Shown: positions 27,080 through 35,873, counted from the stretch's first letter. The stretch: DNA of 64,000 nt from Pseudomonas mandelii (GCF_900106065.1 NZ_LT629796.1:2268001-2332000); one strand, 5' to 3'. The notes: a model not told the origin generated them from the sequence alone. Numbers and translations: made by a program.

Positions 27080-28847
27080 TCCTATTAAGACGCCATTGCA
27101 GCGCGGAATCGCCGCACTGCGAAACACCCTAGGTCAGGATGCTGCCGATGCATTGCTCCAGCCCGCACCCACGCGGGCTGACGAAGCGGCGTGCTTTCAC
27201 TTCCCCTTGCCCACCGATTACACGGGGCAGGAGCGCCGACTGCGTATAGGTTTCCCCTCCAACTTTCCCCGTGGACTCTTGCGGCTGAACGTCGAACCCT
27301 CTCCATGGCTGGTTTGGCCGCATGCCACCAAGTCGGGGCTTTGCCTTCATGGCTTTCAGGAGCGCCCCATTATGGGCTCCCCGGAGGTCGTGGTAGAGGA
27401 CAGCCTTGCTCGCTTGGCCCAGATCGTTTCGTTGTCCAAGATGGGATCAAACCAGGCAACGCGCGATATCGAATTTCAGAATGAGATCACTACCTACTGG
27501 TCTTTTCAGCACGGTCAGTCATTCCAGAACCTCTTACTGTTGGATCGCCCTCAGGCCGCCTCGCAGTTGTTTGCTCTCAGCGATCCGCGCCGGGTTATGC
27601 CATCCGGTCAGGAAACGGTTTGGTTAGCATCGAACGTAGCTGCACTCAAAGGGCATTACCGACGGGTTGTCGGGCGCTCCGCTGTCATTCGCGCGGCCGA
27701 AACTCCCGGTTTTTACGTCAAGCTTCAGACTTATCCGGATATCCGCACCCCGGATCCGGAAGATTTATTGCTGTGGCTCACGCCACACCTTCAACCAGAC
27801 GATGCCGAGCAATTGCTGGCATGGTTTGAGCTGCATGGAACGTTGGCGAGTCGATGGATTGTTCTGGAGCTTCCAGGAGGGGCAGATGCTCCAACATATT
27901 GCCTCAATGTGCGCTCGCTCGGCGTACAGCAGGAGCGGGGGGCAAAGTTTGGCTTGCGTACAGCGCGCCGTCGGCCAGCTATCGCAAATGCACATCCTCC
28001 GGCGCTCGTCCGAGCAACTGCCCTGGACGTGCTTGATCGAGCGTCCATTCTGTCCCGCGATATAAGCGGTACTGCACAGCACCTTGAAAATGCTCGAGTC
28101 GTTTGTGTTGGCGTTGGCTCGTTAGGCAGTGCGGTGGCAATACAATTGGCACGATCCGGTGTCGGCCACCTTACCCTCATCGATCCTGACACTTTGGTGT
28201 CAGCCAATCTGGGGAGGCACGTTCTGGGAGCGGATAGCCTAGGTAGACTGAAAGCCTCCGCGTTGAGGGACAAGATTCTGTTAGATCTTCCGACGACAGA
28301 ATGCACCGCTTATGCGACTTTTGCCGAAGTGGTGATGAGCAGCAAACCAGAAGTGTTTGATAACGCAGATCTGGTGGTGATCACGACAGCAGACTGGCAG
28401 TCGGAGGTCACTGTATGGCGAGCCAAATCAAGCGGCGCTCCTTGGGGGCTTTTACAAGCCTGGAGCGAACCGTATACCCAGGTAGGCCATGCGCTATTCG
28501 CACCAGCCGGCACCTTTGATGGCCGTCAGTTGTTCACGGACGTCGGCGATTTTCTGCATAGATTTACAGAGTGGCCGGGAGGCGGTGTTGTTCCACTGCC
28601 CGCGTGTGGCGAGAGCTTTATCCCAGGCGGCTCGCTGGGAATGACCAATATCGCCTCTATGGTGTCGCACACGGCCTTACGCGCATTGACCGGCAACATC
28701 GCCACTGCATCTTGGGTCAGCAGTATCTACAGGCCTGAAGATGTTCTGAGCCTAGGAGGCCAATACCATGGTCCCAAACTGCCAGAGGGAGCGCAGCAAA
28801 TCTTACTCGAGCGCGGATGGCCGGAAGATAAGGACGAAACGGTATGA
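27063..28847 (+). CDS. cap2: CBASS Cap2: E2-E1 ubiquitin-transfer-like fusion (ThiF domain)
   Basis: A 594-residue protein. The N-terminal E2-like domain (about 1-160) has a candidate catalytic Cys94 (SGLCLHG). A linker follows, then an adenylating ThiF/E1 domain (about 330-590) with the GVGSLGS nucleotide loop (G350, G352, G355), an acidic LIDPDTL segment and a candidate E1 catalytic Cys515 (PLPACGESF). Cap2 primes the CD-NTase by ligating its C-terminus to other proteins. The start is a TTG (27063, or 27072) inside the end of the CD-NTase gene, which suggests coupled translation. The stop overlaps cap3 (4 bases). Confidence 0.9.
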   Translation: MDALADPIKTPLQRGIAALRNTLGQDAADALLQPAPTRADEAACFHFPLPTDYTGQERRLRIGFPSNFPRGLLRLNVEPSPWLVWPHATKSGLCLHGFQERPIMGSPEVVVEDSLARLAQIVSLSKMGSNQATRDIEFQNEITTYWSFQHGQSFQNLLLLDRPQAASQLFALSDPRRVMPSGQETVWLASNVAALKGHYRRVVGRSAVIRAAETPGFYVKLQTYPDIRTPDPEDLLLWLTPHLQPDDAEQLLAWFELHGTLASRWIVLELPGGADAPTYCLNVRSLGVQQERGAKFGLRTARRRPAIANAHPPALVRATALDVLDRASILSRDISGTAQHLENARVVCVGVGSLGSAVAIQLARSGVGHLTLIDPDTLVSANLGRHVLGADSLGRLKASALRDKILLDLPTTECTAYATFAEVVMSSKPEVFDNADLVVITTADWQSEVTVWRAKSSGAPWGLLQAWSEPYTQVGHALFAPAGTFDGRQLFTDVGDFLHRFTEWPGGGVVPLPACGESFIPGGSLGMTNIASMVSHTALRALTGNIATASWVSSIYRPEDVLSLGGQYHGPKLPEGAQQILLERGWPEDKDETV

Positions 28848-29326
28848 CGGATATCGCATGGCGCTGGCGATGGCCGGAGGTGAATTCCGAGCTATTGGTG
28901 TCCCAAGCTGTCGCGGACATCTTGGATAGTCATCGGCAGGGCCTTTTTGGCGTGGAGCGAGGGGGACAGTTATTTGTCAACCCGGTTGATCCGAAAGGGT
29001 TGCTGCTGGCCTTGGCCACGTTGCCTCATCGCGCCGATCGGTCAGGCTGGTCTTGGCTAGAGTTGGATGCGGAGCGGTGCCGTCAGGAAATCCAGGCTGC
29101 CAACGAACAAGGGTTACGTCTGGTGGGCTATTGGCATACGCATCCCCAATCCGTTCCGGTGATCTCTCCGGCAGACATCGGAAGTTTCTCCAAATTTGCT
29201 GCACGTTACACGCAGGATCTGCCGCACCCAATAGCCGTTATTGTCGGCAAGTCCGAAAAACCAGAAGGTATCAAGGCGTGGTCGTTCAGGGACGGCAGAT
29301 ATGTTGAGGCAACCTGTATCAGATGA
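28844..29326 (+). CDS. cap3: CBASS Cap3: JAB/JAMM isopeptidase
   Basis: The protein has 160 residues. It carries a full JAMM zinc-protease site: Glu38 (GVERGG), H98-x-H100 (YWHTHP), Ser108 and Asp111 (ISPAD), with the exact H-x-H-x10-D spacing. In type II CBASS, Cap3 cleaves the CD-NTase conjugates made by Cap2 and so resets signalling. It is the last gene of the four-gene operon, and the next gene is convergent. Confidence 0.92.
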   Translation: MTDIAWRWRWPEVNSELLVSQAVADILDSHRQGLFGVERGGQLFVNPVDPKGLLLALATLPHRADRSGWSWLELDAERCRQEIQAANEQGLRLVGYWHTHPQSVPVISPADIGSFSKFAARYTQDLPHPIAVIVGKSEKPEGIKAWSFRDGRYVEATCIR

Positions 29327-29354
29327 GCTTCGAGTCAGTGCGGTGGAAGGTAGG

Positions 29355-29903
29355 TCAGCGTTTACCTTTACCCGCTAGCATTAGTGCGAAGAGCTCTGCC
29401 TGAAAGCGGGCATCATCCAATGCGTTATGGTTCGGTTCGCTGAGTGGCTTCAGCGCAGCGGTCATTTTGGATGATTTTGTTTCCTGCCAGCTGCAACCTA
29501 CAGCGCCCATAAAGTAGGCCTTCATGTCGATAGCGGTAAAACCAAAGGGGTTGGTTTCCAGGTATTTGTGGAAGTAGTAATTGACGAATGACCAGTCAAA
29601 CGGTGCATTGAGTCCTACGAAAATGACCTTTTGCCCCGGTTGGCAGGACGATTTCAGCCATTGATCAAATGTCAGCATCGCCTGTTGCGGAGCGAGGCCC
29701 TCGCGCTCCAGCTTCTCCAGACTCAGCCCCGATACTGCCAGTGCTTCCGGGTCGTGTTTTGGACTGTCAGGTCGTAGTTCAAGATAGATGGACGTTACAG
29801 GTTGGGCTACAAGACAGGCTCCAATGGAAAGCAGACTGTATTCGCCTGGTATAGGCCCAGAAGTCTCGACGTCGACGGAAACATAAAGCTCATCAGGGTG
29901 CAT
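29355..29903 (-). CDS. DnaQ-like 3'-5' exonuclease (DEDDh family)
   Basis: A 182-residue single-domain exonuclease with D11 and E13 (SVDVETSG), a middle acidic Exo II segment (NAPFDWSFV) and Exo III with HNALDDARF, the DEDDh order. Related to the DnaQ/RNase T proofreading fold. It is convergent with cap3, with 28 bases between them. Whether it belongs to the defence locus or is a passenger cannot be told. There is nothing recognisable between 29,904 and 30,130 beyond likely promoter sequence. Confidence 0.8.
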   Translation of the reverse strand: MHPDELYVSVDVETSGPIPGEYSLLSIGACLVAQPVTSIYLELRPDSPKHDPEALAVSGLSLEKLEREGLAPQQAMLTFDQWLKSSCQPGQKVIFVGLNAPFDWSFVNYYFHKYLETNPFGFTAIDMKAYFMGAVGCSWQETKSSKMTAALKPLSEPNHNALDDARFQAELFALMLAGKGKR

Positions 29904-30130
29904 GTCATATCCTTTCGTGTAGTTACCTGATCACGCTCAGGCTCTTAGCCATGTGAAGGTGGAAAGGCAGGTATAGCCATTGCCCCATTTTTTGCTGTTT
30001 CACTCGCTATCCGGCGTTCGAGCAGCGGCAGTGCCTGTCTACCAGCGGATTGCGCGTTCCTTTGGTCAGCTCTGGGCCCAAGCATAATGATGTGTGTCAT
30101 TCTCTGATGGCGGATGAGGGCCGGACGATC

Positions 30131-30769
30131 ATGAGTGAAACTGAGCGCTGGATAGTAAAATGCCAGAAAACTGAGGACGGTACTGGCGACATCATCATTG
30201 ATCTGCCTCAAGAGTTGCTTGACCAAATGAGGTTAGGTGTTGGGGACGACCTGGAGCTAACGGTAGTGAATGGCACATTAGTCCTGACGCCCGTGTGCAA
30301 CGCAACATCAGTGCGGCCCATGTTTGCTGGCGTCCTGCGTCAGGATGTCTATCATGCTTACCGCATGCGTCTGGAGACGCTTCTTCATATCTCTGTCAAT
30401 GCTTCGGATCTGGACATTCACGACATGATAGTAGCTGGCTTCTCGGTCAGCCTGATCAAAATGCTTTGTGATGATGGAACCCTCAGCGACGAAGAACGCG
30501 ACAGAATCATTCAACCCAAAACGCTCAAAACAAAACTGTCAGCCAATCAGCTTTTAACGTTGCATGAGAGCGATCGCCTGTTCCGGTTTGCACATATTAC
30601 CGCCATGGCCGAGGTGATCTTCGGTGACAAAGGGAAGGCCAAACAATGGCTTTCCAAACCCAAAGCCCGTTTTTTGGGAGAAAGCCCATCGGCGATGGTC
30701 ACTACAACCTTTGGCACACATCTAGTCGAAGAAATGCTGATTCAAGTGTCTGAGGGCATGTCATTTTGA
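30131..30769 (+). CDS. AbrB-type DNA-binding domain fused to Xre/ParS-like (DUF2384) antitoxin domain
   Basis: About 212 residues in two parts. Residues 1-57 look like an AbrB/SpoVT swapped-hairpin DNA-binding domain (IIIDLPQELLDQMRLGVGDDLELTVVNGTLVLTPV). Residues 70-212 look like an Xre/MbcA/ParS-type antitoxin: helical start (SLIKMLCDDGTLSDEERDRII) and a DUF2384-like end (FGDKGKAKQWLSKPKARFLGESP). Such antitoxins usually pair with a RES toxin, but no RES gene is visible on either side. The ATG at 30131 has GAGGG ten bases upstream. It may be an orphan antitoxin or a regulator. Confidence 0.65.
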   Translation: MSETERWIVKCQKTEDGTGDIIIDLPQELLDQMRLGVGDDLELTVVNGTLVLTPVCNATSVRPMFAGVLRQDVYHAYRMRLETLLHISVNASDLDIHDMIVAGFSVSLIKMLCDDGTLSDEERDRIIQPKTLKTKLSANQLLTLHESDRLFRFAHITAMAEVIFGDKGKAKQWLSKPKARFLGESPSAMVTTTFGTHLVEEMLIQVSEGMSF

Positions 30770-30847
30770 TTCAGCCGCAGCCAAACGGCTTCTACCGCTC
30801 CTTGAGTAACATGGATTTCATGCGCCTATACCGGCGTCGCCTTGCCG

Positions 30848-30952
30848 AATACGACATGCACGGGCATCCATGAAGCACTAGGTTTCACCCACATCGGCAC
30901 CTACCGCTAGGTAGGGTTCACGCACGGCAATGGCATAGCTGGGTACTGGCGA
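30848..30952 (+). pseudogene. Remnant of a GNAT (phosphinothricin-type) acetyltransferase
   Basis: One frame reads IHEALGFTHIGTYR, a stop, then VGFTHGNGIAGYWR. This is the typical C-terminal end of phosphinothricin/amino-acid GNAT acetyltransferases (LHExLGFxxVGTYRxVGFKHG), broken by an in-frame TAG. Nothing of the N-terminal two thirds is recognisable upstream. The rest of the gap 30,770-31,131 shows no gene. Confidence 0.6.
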
Positions 30953-31131
30953 AAACCCACTTTATCCGGTGACAGCTAGATAGAAATCATCCCGTTCAGT
31001 GGGATGAGGGGAGAAGACGGACCAGCTGTGAAATGGCCCAGTCTTCGGCATCGGAACCTCGTGTGTCGATGGGAGCTAAGCTGATTGATGCTTCTCGTTC
31101 GAATCGTTTTTTTGATCGGCCGGAGGTACAG

Positions 31132-31524
31132 ATGAATCTGGCAGATTTTGTCTCAGTGCTTTCTGCGGGTGAGAAAATAGATGGGTGCCAACTCACCACC
31201 TCAGATGCTGTGGCCCTCGCCAGTCTGCATTTTCCTTCCCATGCCTATTGTCTTGTTGCTGATTGGGCAATATTGGATCTCGACATTCCAACACGTCAGC
31301 GAAAAGCCATTACGGATAGACAGCTAATTCCTGCTCTCGTTTACGCTTTGACCGTTATCCAAGACAGTAAAGGTCGCTTCCCGCCTGGTGATTGGGTCCG
31401 AACAACGCTGGGTGTTTCCTTCACCCATGACTGCTTATTTCGAACAAAAAACACAGTTTATGTGCTGATGGGGACTGGTCGAAGGTTGCACACGGATTTA
31501 GACATCGCACTGAGCCTGTGCTGA
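31132..31524 (+). CDS. Hypothetical protein, DUF6957-like
   Basis: The protein has 130 residues. The start at 31132 (MNLADFV) is supported by GGAGG five bases upstream; the frame runs back to 31033 without one. Central features are LPSHAY-like FPSHAYCLVADWAILDLDIP and the end PPGDWVRTTLGVSF...CLFRTKNTVYVLMGTGRR. I recall this pattern from a Pseudomonas-restricted family (DUF6957), but its function is unknown. Soluble, no signal peptide. In the accessory region. Confidence 0.6.
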   Translation: MNLADFVSVLSAGEKIDGCQLTTSDAVALASLHFPSHAYCLVADWAILDLDIPTRQRKAITDRQLIPALVYALTVIQDSKGRFPPGDWVRTTLGVSFTHDCLFRTKNTVYVLMGTGRRLHTDLDIALSLC

Positions 31525-31601
31525 AAAAAGACTATTTCCGCACAGGTGAGTGACCGGTCGCGCTCACATAATATTTCGGCCTGAATGAACGCTCTCGCTG
31601 T

Positions 31602-31742
31602 TGTGTCAATCTATGTTGTTACCAATCGAGCCCCGTATTTGAAGTGCGACCCGTCTGTGTCAGTCTATGTTGCTGTCGTGTGGATCCCGGATCATCCTAC
31701 AGGCCCCGATTTACGAGAGGGGCTGTGTCAAACTATGTTGTT
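31602..31742 (+). repeat. Three spaced copies of TGTGTCAnnCTATGTTGnT
   Basis: Copies begin at 31602, 31656 and 31724 (spacing 54 and 68 bases): TGTGTCAATCTATGTTGTT, TGTGTCAGTCTATGTTGCT and TGTGTCAAACTATGTTGTT. The last runs into the dyad GTTGGTAACCAAC. Spaced repeats of this length at the edge of accessory DNA look like the transposase-binding end of a large transposon. No partner end was found in the window. Confidence 0.65.
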
Positions 31743-31757
31743 GGTAACCAACACTAA

Positions 31758-31787
31758 AAATCGCAGCCTATGGTTGCGATTTTTTTT
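31758..31787. terminator. Strong hairpin with T-run before the LysR gene
   Basis: An 11-bp stem AAATCGCAGCC/GGTTGCGATTT (one G-T pair) has a TAT loop and is followed by eight T. An A-run on the left makes it potentially bidirectional. It marks the end of the accessory half. Confidence 0.85.
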
Positions 31788-31810
31788 ATCCGAATGAAGG
31801 ACATTGCCCC

Positions 31811-32728
31811 ATGGACAGATTCCAGGAAATGCAGGTCTTCGCCGCCGTCGCCCAGGACCAGGGCTTCTCTGCGGCGGCGCGTCGGTTGGGGATGTCGGCG
31901 GCCAGTGTCACACGGGCGGTGGCGGCGCTGGAGACGCGCATTGGCACGCAGTTGCTCACCCGTACCACCCGCAGCGTGCATTTGAGCGAGGCGGGGCAGC
32001 GTTATCTGGAGGATTGTCGGAGGATTCTCACCGAGGTGCAGGAAGCGGAGGATTCGGCGGCGGGCAGTCACGCACAACCCCGTGGGCAATTGACGATTAC
32101 CGCGCCGGTATTGTTCGGAGAGTTATTTGTCACGCCAGTGATGGTTGATTATCTGGCGCAGTTTCCTGAGGTCAGTATCAATGCGCTGTTGCTTGATCGT
32201 GTGGTCAGTGTTGTCGAAGAGGGAATCGATGTGGCGGTGCGCATCGGCGATTTGCCTGACAGTAATCAGCATGCGATTCGTGTCGGCGAAGTGCGGCGGG
32301 TGATTTGTGGTTCGCCAGCGCTGATCGCAGCGCATGGCCGGCCTTCTCATCCGCAGGATCTGGTGCAGGCGCCGATCATTGCGACATCGGCCACGGGCCA
32401 GTTACGTAACTGGCCATTCCTTGAAAATGGCGATCCGCTGACGGTGCGCACGGAGGCTCGGCTGGTGGTCACCGCCAATCAGGCGGCCATCACGGCCGCC
32501 TGCCTGGGCCTGGGATTCACCCGTGTGTTGTCTTATCAAGTCGCGAGAAAAGTCGCGGCGGGTGAGTTGCAAATCGTCCTGGCTGAATTCGAACTGGCGC
32601 CGTTGCCGATTCATGTGATTTATCAGGGCGGGCGCAAGGCGCCAGCGCGAGTACGCAGTTTTGTCGACTTCACGGTGAATGCCCTGCGCGAGCATCCCGC
32701 TTTGAAGAACGAGGCATTATTGCTCTAG
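31811..32728 (+). CDS. LysR-family transcriptional regulator
   Basis: A 305-residue regulator. The N-terminal winged helix (FAAVAQDQGFSAAARRLGMSAASVTRAVAALE, residues 9-40) is followed by a substrate-binding fold (about 90-300) with DVAVRIGDLPDS, the form seen in the CrgA/DmlR-like LysR subgroup. It is the first gene after the accessory region and lies 115 bases upstream of a co-directional glutathione S-transferase, a likely target. The inducer is unknown. Confidence 0.9.
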   Translation: MDRFQEMQVFAAVAQDQGFSAAARRLGMSAASVTRAVAALETRIGTQLLTRTTRSVHLSEAGQRYLEDCRRILTEVQEAEDSAAGSHAQPRGQLTITAPVLFGELFVTPVMVDYLAQFPEVSINALLLDRVVSVVEEGIDVAVRIGDLPDSNQHAIRVGEVRRVICGSPALIAAHGRPSHPQDLVQAPIIATSATGQLRNWPFLENGDPLTVRTEARLVVTANQAAITAACLGLGFTRVLSYQVARKVAAGELQIVLAEFELAPLPIHVIYQGGRKAPARVRSFVDFTVNALREHPALKNEALLL

Positions 32729-32843
32729 CTGAAATAATGGATTGCGTTTGCTGGTTATTCTGTTGTTTCGGTAGCAGGTGGAAGATGACAACCCATCGGC
32801 GCCGACACTTTCCAATTGGCGCCTCCACCCAGCGGAGTCGACC

Positions 32844-33470
32844 ATGCAAGCCATCAAACTCTACAACTTCCCACGCTCTGGCCATGCTCATCGTGTGGAG
32901 CTGATGCTGTCCCTGCTGCAACTGCCAACTGAACTGATCTTTGTCGATCTGGCCAAGGGCGCACACAAGCAGCCGGATTACCTGGCGCTCAATCGCTTTG
33001 GTCAGGTACCGGTGATTGATGATCAAGGCGTGGTGCTGGCCGACTCCAACGCGATCCTGGTCTATCTGGCGCAGAAATATGGCAACGGTCGTTGGCTGCC
33101 CACCGATCCCGTCGGTGCGGCCAAGGTGCAGCGCTGGTTATCGGTCGCCGCCGGGCCGATTGCCTTTGGCCCGGCAAGAGCAAGGCTGATCACCGTGTTT
33201 GGTGCGCCTTACAACCCTGAAGAGGTGATCGCTTACGCCCACACCGTGCTCAAAGTGATCGATCAGGAACTGGCCGCCACCCCATACCTTGTCGGCAATG
33301 AGCCGACCATCGCCGACGTCGCGGCCTACAGCTACATCGCCCATGCGCCGGAAGGCAATGTGTCGCTGGACGACTACGCCAACATCCGCGCCTGGCTGGC
33401 GCGCGTCGAAGCCTTGCCAGGGTTTGTCGGCATGCCGCGCACCGTCGCCGGCCTGCAAAAAACAGCCTGA
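32844..33470 (+). CDS. Glutathione S-transferase
   Basis: A 208-residue GST. The N-terminal thioredoxin-like domain (1-78) has [16 protein letters not shown] with Ser at the glutathione-activating position, VPVIDD and [10 protein letters not shown]. The C-terminal helical domain (about 90-205) has the [12 protein letters not shown]-capping box. The start at 32844 follows GGAG; the frame extends upstream to 32778 without support. It probably detoxifies electrophiles together with the adjoining flavoprotein, with which it shares direction and a 63-base gap. Confidence 0.9.
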   Translation: MQAIKLYNFPRSGHAHRVELMLSLLQLPTELIFVDLAKGAHKQPDYLALNRFGQVPVIDDQGVVLADSNAILVYLAQKYGNGRWLPTDPVGAAKVQRWLSVAAGPIAFGPARARLITVFGAPYNPEEVIAYAHTVLKVIDQELAATPYLVGNEPTIADVAAYSYIAHAPEGNVSLDDYANIRAWLARVEALPGFVGMPRTVAGLQKTA

Positions 33471-33533
33471 TGCTCACGGCCCGATTCAGTCGGGCCGTTC
33501 TTGTTGCGCGATAAGCGCAGGGGAGAAGCCGTT

Positions 33534-35564
33534 ATGGACCGTTCACCTTGGCACGCTGGCGAGAAACAGTTGCAGGCTCACGTAGGTGTAGCCGAGCGAA
33601 TGGACACATTAGGTCGTAGGGTGATTCGCGGCGAGATGCCCGATCAGCACCGCCAGTTCTATCAGCAACTGCCGTTCATGCTGTACGGCGCGGTGGATGC
33701 TGACGGTAACCCTTGGGCCAGTGTTCTTGAAGGGCCGCCGGGTTTTGCTCATTCTCCAGCGCCTGCGCTGTTGCAGTTCGACAGCCTGCCCGGCAGCGAC
33801 GACCCCGCGCAATTGCAAGACGGCGCGGCGATCGGCCTGCTCGGTATCGAGCTGCACACCCGGCGTCGCAACCGTATGAATGGCCGGGTCGGTGCTGTGA
33901 CTTCGAGCGGCTTCGGGGTGACGGTGGACCAATCGTTCGGCAATTGCCCGCAATACATTCAATTGCGCCAGTTTCGCTCGGTGCCCCTGGCGGACCCGTC
34001 GACCCGTGTCGCGCAGCATCTCAACGCGCTGGATGACGCGGCCCAAGCCATGATCGCCGGGGCCGATACCTTCTTTGTCGCCAGTTATGTGGACGTCGAC
34101 GGCCAACGCTCGGTGGATGTTTCTCATCGCGGTGGTCAGGCCGGTTTCGTACAGGTGGAAGGTAATCGCCTGACCATCCCGGACTTCGCCGGCAACCTGT
34201 TCTTCAACACCTTGGGCAACCTGCTGATCAATCCTCGGGCCGGTTTGCTGTTCATCGATTTCAATACGGGCGATCTGCTGCACCTCAGCGGCCGCGCGGA
34301 CGTCATCCTCGAAGGCCCGCAGGTCGAGGCTTTTCAGGGGGCCGAGCGGCTCTGGACCTTTGAGGTAGAGCGCGTTGTGCGCCGGCCTGCGGCGCTGGCC
34401 TTGCGCTGGCGCTTTGACGGCGTGTCGCCCACCAGTTTGCTGACAGGCACCTGGGCGCAGGCAAATGCACGCCTGCAAGCCAAGGCCCTGGGCGATCACT
34501 GGCGGCCGTTGCGGGTGGCGCGCATCGAACAGGAAAGCCACAACATCCGTTCGATCTATCTGGAGCCCGCTGATGACGCCGGGTTGCCGGTGTTCCAGGC
34601 CGGGCAGCATTTGCCGCTGCGCTTCAATATTGCCGGCGATGTGCACATCCGCACGTACAGCCTGTCGAGCGCGCCGTCCGATGATTTTTTCCGCATCAGC
34701 GTGAAGCGTGAAGGCCTCGTGTCGTCGCACCTGCATGAGCAGATCCGGGTCGGTGATGTGCTGGAAGCCCGCGCGCCCCAAGGGCATTTCACCGTGGCGT
34801 CCCATGAGCGTCGGCCGCTGGTGCTGTTGGCGGCTGGCGTCGGCATCACGCCGCTGCTGTCGATGGTGCGCGAGGTGGTGTATCAAGGCCTGCGCACGCG
34901 GCGTATTCGTCCGACCTGGTTTTTCCAGAGTTCGCGGACCCTGGCCGATCAGCCGTTTCGCCCGGAACTGGACCGTTTGCTGGATGGCCTCGGTGACGCG
35001 GTGCGCGTGCGGCGGTTGCTCAGTCAGCCTGAGGCGGAGGCTCGCGAGGGTGAAGATTTCGACCTGACCGGGCGGATTGACGGCGACTTGCTCAAGACGA
35101 TGCTTGAGGCGGAGGACTACGACCAAGTGGACTTTGTCCTCTGCGGCCCGGGCAGTTTTACCCAGGGGCTGTACGACACGCTGCGGGAACTGGACATTCG
35201 CGATTCGAGGATTCATGCCGAAACCTTTGGCCCGTCGACACTGCGTCGCACGCCAGACCCGGATGCGGTGGTCATCGAACAACCACCGGCCGCCACGGTT
35301 TCAGTGCCCGTTGTGTTCGAGCGCTCGGCCAAAGAAGTGCGCTGGCAGCCGGATGGCGGCAGTTTGCTGGAGTTGGCGGAAAGCCGCGGATTGCGCCCGG
35401 AATTCAGTTGCCGTGGGGGTTCCTGCGGGACCTGCAAGACGCGTCTGATCAGTGGCGCGGTGAATTATCCACAGCCTCCGGCGGAAGTGCCCGATGCGGG
35501 AGAGGTGTTGATTTGTTGCGCGGTGCCGGCGCAGGGGTCGCAGCCATTGGTGCTGGACTTGTGA
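33534..35564 (+). CDS. Three-domain oxidoreductase: PNPOx-like FMN domain, ferredoxin reductase, 2Fe-2S ferredoxin
   Basis: A 676-residue fusion. Residues about 40-300 resemble the pyridoxamine-phosphate-oxidase-like FMN-binding split barrel. Residues about 325-565 form a ferredoxin-NAD(P)H reductase module (RTYSLSSAPS for flavin, LLAAGVGITPLLSMV for NAD(P)H, VLCGPGSFTQGLYD). The C-terminus (about 595-676) is a plant-type 2Fe-2S domain with C-x4-C-x2-C (SCRGGSCGTCKT) and a final Cys in LICCAV. This can carry electrons from NAD(P)H to the N-terminal domain. The substrate is unknown. The start at 33534 has GGGGAGAAG upstream and fits the domain start. Confidence 0.88.
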   Translation: MDRSPWHAGEKQLQAHVGVAERMDTLGRRVIRGEMPDQHRQFYQQLPFMLYGAVDADGNPWASVLEGPPGFAHSPAPALLQFDSLPGSDDPAQLQDGAAIGLLGIELHTRRRNRMNGRVGAVTSSGFGVTVDQSFGNCPQYIQLRQFRSVPLADPSTRVAQHLNALDDAAQAMIAGADTFFVASYVDVDGQRSVDVSHRGGQAGFVQVEGNRLTIPDFAGNLFFNTLGNLLINPRAGLLFIDFNTGDLLHLSGRADVILEGPQVEAFQGAERLWTFEVERVVRRPAALALRWRFDGVSPTSLLTGTWAQANARLQAKALGDHWRPLRVARIEQESHNIRSIYLEPADDAGLPVFQAGQHLPLRFNIAGDVHIRTYSLSSAPSDDFFRISVKREGLVSSHLHEQIRVGDVLEARAPQGHFTVASHERRPLVLLAAGVGITPLLSMVREVVYQGLRTRRIRPTWFFQSSRTLADQPFRPELDRLLDGLGDAVRVRRLLSQPEAEAREGEDFDLTGRIDGDLLKTMLEAEDYDQVDFVLCGPGSFTQGLYDTLRELDIRDSRIHAETFGPSTLRRTPDPDAVVIEQPPAATVSVPVVFERSAKEVRWQPDGGSLLELAESRGLRPEFSCRGGSCGTCKTRLISGAVNYPQPPAEVPDAGEVLICCAVPAQGSQPLVLDL

Positions 35565-35591
35565 CCCTTCGGGCTAACACAGAAAACCCTC

Positions 35592-35679
35592 GTGGGAGCG
35601 AGCCTGCACGCGAAAGCGGTGTATCAGCCAACTTCAATGTTGAATGTTAAACAGCCTTCGCGAGCAGGCTCGCTCCCAC
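35592..35679. repeat. REP doublet (REPIN-like)
   Basis: Inverted REP units GTGGGAGCGAGCCTGC and GCAGGCTCGCTCCCAC flank about 55 bases. This is the standard Pseudomonas fluorescens-group REPIN. It lies just after the oxidoreductase gene. Confidence 0.85.
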
Positions 35680-35873
35680 ATTGGGCCGGGGTTGGCCTGA
35701 AAAATACTGCGAACGTCCTACAGACTTGAGTGTTCGGGAGGACGATTCCGACACGTTCTAGCGGTTGTCGTGTCGGAAGTCGGGGGGATAGGCTTTGGAG
35801 GTCGCTGCACATCAGCGATCGGGCGTCGCAGTCCGTTCAGTTCATTTGGTGCATAATCGCCGGCCCGCTTGAT

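Noticed and set aside
31602..31742. Could the three repeats be a CRISPR array?
   Set aside because: Only three copies, 19-base units, unequal spacing of 54 and 68 bases, and no cas genes.
33609..35282. 557-residue minus-strand frame
   Set aside because: Antisense shadow of the three-domain oxidoreductase, whose motifs are unambiguous.
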